Shown: piece by piece, positions 51,643 through 61,185 of the stretch | Numbering within the stretch: the stretch's first letter is position 1 | How the letters are laid out: each line of letters starts with the position of its first letter | Origin: Hydractinia symbiolongicarpus | Taxonomy: Eukaryota > Cnidaria > Hydrozoa > Anthoathecata > Hydractiniidae | DNA length: 64,000 bases | Assembly: GCF_029227915.1 (NCBI RefSeq) | Contig: NC_079876.1 | Span: 30,601,828-30,665,827, forward strand | Direction of reading: 5' to 3' | The notes under the pieces: generated by a model | The model's input: the letters and a program-made list of their open reading frames with translations, nothing else | What the model was told of the DNA's origin: nothing | Database searches by the model: none | Program-made: the position numbers and the translations under genes

Positions 51643-52667
51643 AGTTTCAAGTATGAAAATATAGTTTGTGTAAAAGCTGATGATACATGGGTCAAATAAT
51701 CCCTTTTAAATTAGTTGCATTCTGCGAATTGACTCGTGCGTCATAATGAAATAGCTTTCAACTGTTAAAAGAAGATACTTTTATATTGGTTATTAAACAA
51801 ACAACTTCTATATGTGCGCAATGAGAGTACAACTACTTGAAACAAGGAGGTTTAAAAAGAAGGAGAGAGAACTCGCGGCGTCCCTTTAAATTTTCTATTC
51901 AATTTTTTATTGTTTCGGCGCCCCTTTGAACTGATCCGTGTCTCTGATTTGGCTCAATATTTACCTACCGACTCTGAAACGAGTGTTTTAACGAGAAAAG
52001 ATAAATCTTAAAAATCACACTTACAGCAATGCGGAAGAGCAGGAAAACATGTAGTTTAGTTAAACTACAAGATTCAATGAGGGTGAAGTTTGTTTTTCCA
52101 CTTCCATAAGGACGCGGAAGGAGTAAAGTGCCTTCAAAGTGCGAAAAGCTGCCTTGGGAGATCGTAAAGTTTTACAACTTATAAACTATTTCGTATGTCC
52201 CCTCCTGGGAAAATGTTAGTTAAAGGGTTGATTAACGTTTTTGTGCAGGTCTCGTCAGGAGGGGTTATTTATAAAATTGTTTTTTTTACTCTCGAAGTAG
52301 ACGAATTCTCGGTAGGGTGTCGCAGCACGTCGCAGCACTCGGTGATGTTTTCCATTGTCATGGAACAAAAGAAAATAATTATTAGTTCTAATTATGTATA
52401 TTTAGGTAAAAGTTTTAAGCAACTTTTTTTCTTTTTTCCCCAGTGGGAGTAGATTTTCTGTTTATGTATATTCTTTCTTTCTCTCACACCAGCTGTATGT
52501 TTTGAATATATATTGAATTGAGTTTATAATTGTTTTTTTATTAGGTGTTACATAACCAGCTGGCAAGTGGTTCACATTTTTTTTTAATTCCCTTGACACC
52601 TTTGTGGGTTTTTTATGAAGTTTTTTTGAAAAATAAAGTATTCATACTTGAATTTTGCTGTGTCAAC

Positions 52668-54290
52668 ATGTCTGCTTCACATTCAGAGTATATTCAAAAG
52701 CTATGTAGATTGTGTGGGAAGAAAATTGTGAAAAGTAAACATTACGTTAATTTTAAATCTTGTGATATTTACAGTGAAGTGTTTCAATCTATATATGGAA
52801 TAAATTGTGAACAAGAAGATCCTTGTGTATTTCCTAAATTTACTTGTAATGGATGTAGAAGAAAATTAGATGAGATGAAAACGTCAAAAAAAATAATTGG
52901 TACTGCTGCATCATTTTACCCTCATGTGGATGAAAATTGTGTGTGCATGAATTATGCTGTAAACAGAAAAGACAGCTTAAAAATACTGGAATTAGATGTG
53001 AGTATGAAGAAAGTTGGTTTTAGTATATGTGATAAATCGGATAACTATAAACGTGTCTATACCCTTTGTCAAAATGAAAAAGAATTAAACCATTTGCTTA
53101 CAATACGTATAGACAACAGCAATGGTTGGGATTTCTCCATATATGGGAAACCTATGGAGAAAGAAACAATACAACTAACAAAAACTCTGCCATGTGTTTT
53201 GAAAAATGATGATATTTCAACTTTCTCGTCATTCTGGAAGTCAGTCAGTGTTTGCACGGGGTTACAAGGTTATGAAGATGTAATCAAGTCGAGATGTAAT
53301 TTCGAACAGCCATTCATGAATCAGAGTGGAACATTTCCAGTAGCTTTTGTTGAAGACGATAAAATGGTCAGATTTGATGAAGACAATTTTAAAACAATAC
53401 GCCATACCAACTGTCATTTTTTAGCTGAAAAACCTTCATCTGTATGTAGTATGTGCAATTCTTTTAAACCAACAGTTAAAAAAGTTAGAAGTAGACGGAA
53501 AAGTGATGATTCTGTGCTTGATTCCTCACATACAAACATTCGATATCTTTCCAGAGAAGAACTAGAGGAAAGATATCGCAATACTCAGGGAGAAAAACAG
53601 AGAGCAATAAAGAAAGTTGCCCAATTATCATCTTGGGTAAGAAAAATTACTGAGAAAGAATGCATCCATGTTGATGATGAGCAACACGAATTTATAAAAA
53701 ATATTGTTTGCAATGAGGAAACATGTCCTGAAATACCCGAAGGCAGTCCCCAGTGGTTGTTATGGGAGCAACAAAAAGAAATGGCTTCCAAAAGTTCACC
53801 TAATGGCATGAGATGGCACCCACTAATTATTAGGTGGTGCCTCAGTTTATACCACCATTCACCAGCAGCATATAAACATTTGCGAAATCCGAATTTGAAT
53901 TTTTTAAAACTCCCACATATTGACACACTTAAAAAATACATAAACTTCACTGATCCAATGTGTGGATTCAATCCAGATGTCATTGAAAGATTAATAGTGG
54001 ATAGTAAAATTGCAACTCTGGATGATCACCAAAAAAACGTTTCGCTTATTTATGATGAGATGAAAATAAAAGCTGACTTGGTGTTCCGACAGTCAACTGG
54101 ACAATTGGTTGGTTTCACTGATATGGGGGATATTAACGATGAGTTAGTTGAATTTCAAAAACGTGCTGAGGGATCATCAGAGAATGATCGTCACTTTGCT
54201 TCCTATGTGATAGTGTTTATGGTTCGAGGAATTGTTTCATCTCTGGTGTATCCTTTTGGATATTTCGCATCATTGGTTCACCTTTTTTAG
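52668..54290 (+). CDS. Transposase-like protein: RAG1-N-like cysteine region plus P-element-like RNase H start
   Basis: A single open exon of 540 aa from the ATG at 52668; the frame stays open further upstream to 52545. Near residues 12-100 a cysteine-rich region (LCRLCGK ... CNGCRRKL ... FYPHVDENC.C) matches the order of the RAG1 N-terminal importin-binding domain (LCRICG ... C..C ... WHPH..C.IC). A further CSMC with basic SRRK follows near residue 270. The second half is P-element transposase-like: a Lys/Arg-rich coiled region (EELEERYRNTQGEKQRA), MRWHPLIIRWCLSLYHHSP, LKLPHIDTLKKY, the LIYDEMKIKADLVF segment whose Asp would be the first catalytic residue, and FMVRGIVSSLVYPFGYFAS. It stops there, so the later catalytic Asp/Glu are missing. 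Its last 74 nt overlap the minus-strand gene. Elements of this composite kind (N-RAG-TP) have been described from a mollusc. Confidence 0.85.
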   Translation: MSASHSEYIQKLCRLCGKKIVKSKHYVNFKSCDIYSEVFQSIYGINCEQEDPCVFPKFTCNGCRRKLDEMKTSKKIIGTAASFYPHVDENCVCMNYAVNRKDSLKILELDVSMKKVGFSICDKSDNYKRVYTLCQNEKELNHLLTIRIDNSNGWDFSIYGKPMEKETIQLTKTLPCVLKNDDISTFSSFWKSVSVCTGLQGYEDVIKSRCNFEQPFMNQSGTFPVAFVEDDKMVRFDEDNFKTIRHTNCHFLAEKPSSVCSMCNSFKPTVKKVRSRRKSDDSVLDSSHTNIRYLSREELEERYRNTQGEKQRAIKKVAQLSSWVRKITEKECIHVDDEQHEFIKNIVCNEETCPEIPEGSPQWLLWEQQKEMASKSSPNGMRWHPLIIRWCLSLYHHSPAAYKHLRNPNLNFLKLPHIDTLKKYINFTDPMCGFNPDVIERLIVDSKIATLDDHQKNVSLIYDEMKIKADLVFRQSTGQLVGFTDMGDINDELVEFQKRAEGSSENDRHFASYVIVFMVRGIVSSLVYPFGYFASLVHLF

Positions 54291-56035
54291 ATAAGACTAC
54301 AGTCAACTTCTCTTTTTTCTCCGATGCTAGAGAAGCAAGTTTGCGTCGAACTACTTGTATATATGCAGTGACATATGCTTTTGCTCTGATGTCACACCAT
54401 TTTTTAATGATCTGAGCTTTGAGAATTTTCGATAACTTCTCATTTCCAAGATACCGTGAAAGTATGACCCAGGCTTGATCAATTAAAGAGTCCTTCATAA
54501 GTTCATTTTCGAAAAGTTCCCGTATATCTTCTCCTTTATATTTTTTCAACATGTTCAAATTTAAAACTTTTCTAATAACGTTTTCAATTCTTCTGCAAAA
54601 AATAAACATGTCATCATTGACTTTTATCAGGTATCCTCTGCTGACTTGGTCCACCCAAGATCTTGTATAATCCAGAAAACTATATACCTGCAGTTTATCA
54701 TCACCTGAAACTTTCAATGAGTTCAGAAACTGCAATGCAGCCACAGCAACAACTTTGTTTTTCGAATCTGCTAATCTTTGGTATTTTTTACGTAGCGAGA
54801 AAATTATGTATCCTGAAACATAATACAGAACAGTTTGTTCCTCAGTTGTGAGTTTCAAGTCAAGACTTTTTTCGACATGTCGATTTTTGTTTTCATGAGC
54901 TACTAGTATTTTTATTAACTCCATAACAAATTTCTGCAACAACATAGAGAATTCTTGACTGTCAATGCAGTATCCTTTAGGTAATACATGTTTCCAATGT
55001 TGTCTGAATTTATCGTCTTGTGCAAGTTCATGCACTTTTCTCCAAAGAGATTCTTTTCCTGAACCAGTCAGTAGGTTTTTGCAATTCTTTAAATATGCGA
55101 CACACTACATTTTCAGAAATAATGTCCAAAACATCACTCCCAGCATTCAAAATTGAGTTGGCTAATTCTTTGACACGATTTCCAGGTGTTTTGAATCCTT
55201 TCACAACAATGTTATTGATTGGGTCTTTTGAAATTTTAACCATAGCATCACGAACAAAATTCATTTTTTCTTGCTGCAGCTCATGATCGGTGATGGATAA
55301 AGATTCTAAAAGGGTGCAAAAAAAAAGGTTTATACCACCAGTTCACAATATTTTGCTCTATATATAGCAAAAAAAAATTCCTTATGTTCTCAGAGTTCAT
55401 GAATGAATACTTACGATTCGATTTTGATTTAACTTGTTTTGTGGAAATTGTTGTAGTTGATTTATTTTTTGAGTCATCAAGAGTTTTTCTTGCCACTGTT
55501 GTTGTTTCTGGATCTATTATTGGAATACAGAGTTGACATCAGAACACAGTTGTGATAACAAAACAAGACAACAACAACAAAAAGCATATCAAATGATGAT
55601 AATACAATAGCTTTTCTATGAAATCTACATGCAGAGTCAAAAAACAAAACATTATAGCTAGCTAGCTAATGGTGTTTTAAAGAAAACATGACTTTATTAA
55701 ACTGAAGCATTACCTGTTGGCTTTTTACATATCAGAGTATGTTTCTTGTAGTAAGCTTCTTTAAAATACTGTTTTTTGCACTTGCTGCACACAAACTTCA
55801 CATTTTTGGTACTGTTGTTATCAACCACCATGTCCACATCTTCTTCATCAACGAATACTATTTGAGGAATACCCAAATATCCAGCATCTACTTCATTTTC
55901 TTCTTCCAACAGATCTTCCACAAACGATACTTCCACCTCACAACTTTCGTAAACAGTAAAATCTGACAACATTTCTTCCGTCACAAAAAAGTCATCATCC
56001 AATTCTATTATATTTTTAACGTCTTCGCCTGCCAT
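54217..56035 (-). CDS. Second transposon gene: C2H2 finger plus conserved C-terminal domain, frameshifted
   Basis: Exons 56035-55714 and 55513-55415 join in phase to a third exon starting at 55305. Exon 1 encodes an acidic N terminus and one C2H2 finger (FVCSKCKKQY...HTLIC). Exon 2 is basic and Ser/Thr/Lys-rich. Exon 3 stays open to about 55028 and stops. Family-like sequence (SLWRKVHELAQDDKF) continues at once in another frame, open to 54217. This indicates a one-base frameshift near 55085 or an unrecognised splice. The long final segment has LYYVSGYIIFSLRKKY, SRGYLIKVNDDMFIFCRRIE, WCDIRAKAYVTAYIQVV and SKKGEPMMRNIQK, which resemble C-terminal parts of transposon-encoded proteins, but I cannot name the domain. 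Function unknown; it may be an accessory DNA-binding protein or the remainder of the transposase. Confidence 0.65.
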
Positions 56036-56306
56036 TTCGCTTCTTGCTTGTTTATGATATGTAAAAACGACAAATTTATCAACTAACAAGCATTTACCGC
56101 TGAGAGAAAAATAGCCGCGGGCTCATAATTTATGCAAATAGTAACAAAAGACAACGGCTAATTTATTAATTTAAGCGCGAGATTTCAAATTTTGATTGAC
56201 AGAATTCGATGTAAGAACAATAGAGAAAAGTAAACATGAGACACGGATGATTTCAATAGAAATAAAAGAGTTCTCTCTCCTTCTTTTTAAACCTCCTTGC
56301 TTGAAA

Positions 56307-57418
56307 GCAACTAATTGACTCGTGATGTGAGTTTATATAGGAATTATATAGGAATATAGGAATTATTTTTATTCATTTTTATTATTTAATTGGACGTAGT
56401 TGTATATTAATTAGATAGTACATTAGTGGATAGTACATTTGGTAAATTTTATTGGATGGTGTGTCCTGATGGAAAAAACGTTTAAATGCATATACGCATA
56501 TCATAAAGATCTTATTGTTGTCAACAGTTTTTAATTAAAGGAAAGTATGGACTGATATTTTATGTCAACTGAGTAATACGGGTTACCTCTTGCTTAAACA
56601 ACTACATAAGGGTCTTTTACAACTAGTAGAAGTTCAATCAAACAACATTCTAAGACAAAATGATACGAATTTTTAGGTTTTAACTCTGAGGCCGGCTTCA
56701 AAAACGTAGGCAAAGTTATAACACACAATTCGCACATTTTAATAAACTCGCATCAAAGATGCTGACCTCAGCATTAACGCCATTAAAGACTTTTAAACTA
56801 AATATTCTAAGTCTATGCTGTGGACATTGACATGTTTTATATAAGTAGGAACGAAATCGATGTCATCTTTTCAAAAAATGTTTTGTGTAGGGTTGCAACA
56901 ATGGCCAATAGTTCTCAAAAGATTGTTTTGGTGTCTCGTGTTTGTAAAAATCGTAGTGTTGCATGAAAATGGATAATCGTTTGTCATGGAGATGGAAACA
57001 TTAAAAAATTGTTGATTCGGAAGAACAAGTATAGTAAAAGTTATGAAGTTATATTTTATTTCTTAATAGTGTAAGAAGATGTAAGAAGAGAAAAGAAAAA
57101 AAGAAGTCATATTTTTGGTAAAAAATTAGGTTGCCTCTGAAAACATGTCTCTTTCTGTTTCCACAAGTATTACTCGTGCTTTTATTTGTACAGACCTGAG
57201 GTTACTTAATGTTTTAAATCCAGTTCTGTTGTGCGCTGTGTTGTATACTTGTTTCTTTCTGCAGATGCTCTCTCTTAAGGATCAACTCAATTAAGCGCAA
57301 TTATTTTGAGCATTTTTATTGGTTGGCAGAAGGAATATTCTGCAGAGTAAAGATGAAACTGAAATGTGTATTAAAAATAAAAAGTATAATATTGCATTTT
57401 TAGAAGAACATTGTAAAA
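56307..57418. other. Intergenic stretch upstream of the 5-alpha-reductase
   Basis: AT-rich, no gene seen. An acceptor-like GCATTTTTAG ends at 57403, 15 bases before the next start codon. Confidence 0.5.
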
Positions 57419-59398
57419 ATGAAAAGACTTTATGAACTCGTTACCATGCTCCAAGAGCTATTTGACTTATTTATCAAAAACGAAAAAGAAAGCTTGCATT
57501 TGCTTGCGATATTAATGATTACAATTGGTTTTGTTGTGTTTATCATTCTCATGTACCAACCAGCTACATATGGTCGTTACTCAAGCACGGGTAGAATATA
57601 CAGTATTGCTGTGCCACCGAAGACAGCCTGGTTTCTACAAGAGCTTCCATCTTTTTTAATCCCAACACTATTAATGACATTTTCATTGTGTGGACATGAG
57701 AAGTTAGGTGTTTATAGTGCGTCACAGTTGATAGTTCTCTCGTGTTTTACCTTGCATTATTTTCAAAGGTAGGTAGTTTGTTTTTGTATAGCATTTTGCA
57801 ATGAATTCTGACTACTGTGTTTGACAAATTAAACGCCCTGGGCGTGAGGAATTACCCTATGCTATTTTTTGAGTATAGGCGTTCATTTGGAATGGGCGTT
57901 TATTGGGAATTACCCATTTATTTGGATTTACCCTGGGCGTTTATTCACTTTGGGTGTGGGCGTTAAATTGGTTAAATACTATAGTTGTTGCCCTTAAAGG
58001 TGATGGAAAACGTGGATTTGCGTTTGTTGTTCCACTTTCTATTGTCGAGTGTTTAGGAGTCCTCCAAACATCATAGGTTGTTGCGTATTTTGGATTTCTG
58101 CAATCTTTCTTAAATTCTTTAAGCTTGAGTAAAACTCTTTTGTTGCAAAAATTTCTTAGTTATGATTTTGTAAAGTTCGATTTTTAAAATCCAAATTCAA
58201 ATCTACTGATAGCATAACGAGGCTCTGTACTGCAGTAACTTTGTATGTCCAATATTCGAGAGTCGTGTGACAAGTTATTTTAAAGAAATGACTGATGATT
58301 ATGTTGTATCTTCGGTCTGGTTGTTATGGCAAGGGACGAAATAATTTCTTTCTTTAGCAAATAAGCCCTAACGAACATGCAAATAGCTTGTGACACTTTT
58401 TTTCTATCCATTTCATGTTAACAGTTAAATAGTTGAATAACAGTTTTACTTTCATATTATTCTCTCATAGAACATTTGTATATTCATTGAAGTTACAAGG
58501 TGGCAAACCAACTCCTCTCTTTGCGTTTCTTCTTGCTACCATCTTTTGTACAGTAAACGGTTACATGCAAGCGCGTGGTGCTCTGCTACTTACGGCTTAT
58601 CACAACAATACGCAAACGTTACTTCGTATCGGTGTGGGTATTTTGATATTTGCGTATGGCTTGTATGTCAACATTTACAGTGACCATCTGTTGCGAAATT
58701 TACGGAAACCGGGAGAAAAAGGTTATAAGGTTCCTAGAGGTAAAGTTTTTAGATATTATTGTGACTTAATTTAGTATTTACAAACTAATTCAAATCTTAT
58801 AGAAACAACACCACTGAACAAAGGTGAAATTATTTTCAAAAAGATATAAGAATGAGAAGTGTAAATACTAACTTTATGTTTATATCCTTTTAACGCCGTT
58901 TAAACCGGCCCTTATTAGAGTTTTTTCAAATATTTACAATAGACGAACTCCCAGTATGTGGTCGGTGTAACAAGCAGCGCCAGGGTCCTTAAAATAAATG
59001 TATAATAAAACGAAGGAAGCATGTTAGATGTTATTGCAAATAGGTTTCCTGATATTCATGTTTGTTTTTAGTTTGTTAGCCAACACGTGACGTACTCACT
59101 TGTATTTTAGGAGGCTGGTTCGAGTATGTTTCATGTGCGAATTTTTTTGGTGAAATGATTGAATGGTTCGGGTTTTTTGTTGCATCGTTCTCATCTGTTT
59201 CATTCGCTTTTTCCTTCTTCACTGTAGCGAATCTCCTTCCCAGAGCTATTTTCCATCATAGGTAAGTTTAAAATATTTTTCGATGTTTTTGTTTGTTTGT
59301 TTGTTTATTTATTTTTACGAATTTTTTTTAGGTGGTATAAAGAAAAATTTGAAGATTACCCAAAAAATAGAAAAGCTGTCATACCGTTCTTGATATAA
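57419..59398 (+). CDS. SRD5A1: 3-oxo-5-alpha-steroid 4-dehydrogenase (5-alpha-reductase, SRD5A1/2 type)
   Basis: Four exons (57419-57768, 58471-58739, 59111-59261, 59332-59398) join in phase to 278 aa (human SRD5A1 is 259). Motifs run in family order: YGRYSS, AWFLQELPSF (with the conserved Glu), HYFQRTFVYSLKLQGGKPTPL, NGYMQAR, INIHSDH-like [41 protein letters not shown] and a C terminus WYKEKFEDYPKNRKAVIPFLI. The protein is an integral ER membrane reductase with several hydrophobic segments that uses NADPH to reduce the 4,5 double bond of 3-oxo-4-ene steroids. In animals without vertebrate steroid hormones the substrate is not settled. The N terminus is longer than in human by about 20 residues. 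Intron 1 contains a short inverted-repeat element. Confidence 0.95.
57824..57980. repeat. Short inverted-repeat element in SRD5A intron 1
   Basis: AAATTAAACGCCCTGGGCG at the left is matched imperfectly on the minus strand by CCAATTTAACGCCCACACCC at the right. GGGCGTTTAT is repeated inside. About 155 bp. Confidence 0.45.
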
Positions 59399-61185
59399 AT
59401 TAAATTTTTACTTTTTACATTTAATTAAATTTACATTGTTTATTATATATTATTATATTTTAGATAATCATTATATTTTTTTTAATTTTGCATTATTATC
59501 TGAAAAAAGTGATTTACGTAACCGGCGGCATTTTTGCCCATAAGTATGAGCAAACAAGTGATGCCGATATTTTTGCGCTGTTTTTAAACAAGGCTCATAA
59601 ATGGGGTACATCACACTCTTTTCATTGCTTATTAGGTTAAAATTACAAACTTTTTGTAACATTTAACAAATTCGTCACCAGTACTTTACTGATCTCCAAA
59701 TGTGTTTTGTGTGCTCAGCATATCACAAACGCAAAATAACTTTGAGGACGAAGTTGCGTTAAAAGGATCTAGCAAAAAGTTATAGCGCACAGGTATAATT
59801 TTTTATAAGAAATGCGATGCTAACTTCGACTTAGACGTTTCTTAACTTCAAATTAATGTTTCAAAATCTACAAAACGTAAACCCAGAGCTGGCAGTCATG
59901 TGTACGATCTTTCAAATTCTTGTGAGAATACTCGCTTTTTATAAGAATACCAGGCGGAGGTTTCAGGTTAAAAACTGGATATCGTTTAAAACAATAAAAA
60001 ATAACCACCTGGTTAGAGTGGTGGAATGTTTATAAAGCGAAAAAATGTTGCCATCTATTAAACACCGGCCTCTAAGATAGAACGTAAAAAGCGACAGTTG
60101 TTCCATTAACCGCCCGGGCGCTTTTAAACTTAATCTTTAGTATGGACTATATCAACATTGCCAGGGTGGCCTAAAAAACTTCATGGAAGTTACTCTTGAA
60201 AGTTTTTTGGCGTCGATTAAAATGTTAGTTATAGTAACGTAGTCTACTAAAATTTTATAACTGTTCTACTGACACACGAAATGCAATATATAAAGTACGG
60301 GATATCCCTTTACTTGCAGGAGTGAGGACTCGAACTTGCACCTCACCACACGATCTTCTTTAATAAATGTTTAAAGCCAGCTTGTTCGGTTTAGTCTTTT
60401 ATTCAACAAAATCAACTTTTATAAAAATATACATACGAACAATGTTTGAAAACTACATAAAAAATAAAATATTTACTTTGTTACATAGTGCGGTTAATCA
60501 CGTGGGTCAAACTACCAATCAAATTAATGCGTCGAAATAAAACAAAGCTTTCTAGTCTTTAAAGTAACGGTTTGGAAAGAAGTACAAAAATTTAAACAAC
60601 TAATAAATTAATCACAGCCTCGTTCTCATATAGAGGCAAGTGCAGTGGAATTGTAAAATTTAAAATATAAGTAACAAATATTGTACAGTAGAAAATATAT
60701 ACTTCTGAAGAAATAAAATAAATAAGTTCTCTATCGTAGGAACAGAATGATGTTTCGCATAAGAATATAAACATCTACCGTCATTCAACGTTCCACGAAA
60801 TCGCTTCAAAAAATCTATCGTCAAAATAAACTACGAAGGAGTGCAAATGTGATCTGCCTTTCTATTGATTTTTAAGTAATTTTTGAGGCGGTTTAGACAA
60901 AGAAAAAAGTCAGATCACGAAATAAACACTTTAACAGAAAATTCGAAGTGCCGAGAAATATATCGTACAAAATTAAAATAATATCGAGCAAAATACTTGA
61001 ATGTATACATACTTTATCAACTGCAGAGAGTTAACAACGATAACAGTGCTATTCTCAAGATATTGACAACACGGTCTGCCTTTATTTAAGAAGACAGCCG
61101 AAACCAGACCATCTCTCGTTGTGTGTGGATTATTTTTAACATCGTGAGTAGAGTGTTCAACCTGTGCAGACTTTTCCTTGCATGT
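59399..61185. other. Convergent intergenic region
   Basis: Lies between the tails of the reductase and receptor-phosphatase genes. A minus-strand GTTCGAGTCC near 60330 matches a Pol III B box, but no tRNA fold could be drawn. TTTATT at 61081-61086 (AATAAA on the minus strand), about 100 bp past the phosphatase stop, is a candidate polyadenylation signal. Confidence 0.4.

Larger units (their letters stand above)
51836..56306. mobile_element. DNA transposon with RAG1-N-like/P-element-like coding genes
   Basis: Perfect 32-bp terminal inverted repeats (CAAGGAGGTTTAAAAAGAAG, GAGAGAGAACTC) lie at 51843-51874 and, inverted, 56268-56299. Immediate flanks are CTTGAAA on both sides (51836-51842 and 56300-56306), a 7-bp target duplication, or 8 bp with one mismatch. 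The element is 4457 bp. It carries one plus-strand gene (52668-54290) and one minus-strand gene (56035-54217), arranged convergently. The identical ends and clean duplication point to a recent insertion. Known P elements make 8-bp duplications. Confidence 0.93.

Noticed and set aside
52545-52667. Extended N terminus of the plus-strand transposon protein
   Set aside because: The in-frame extension is Phe-rich and lacks family similarity. The ATG at 52668 directly precedes the cysteine-rich domain.
60295-60400. tRNA gene near 60330 (minus strand, GTTCGAGTCC)
   Set aside because: No A box at proper spacing and no T-stem pairing were found.
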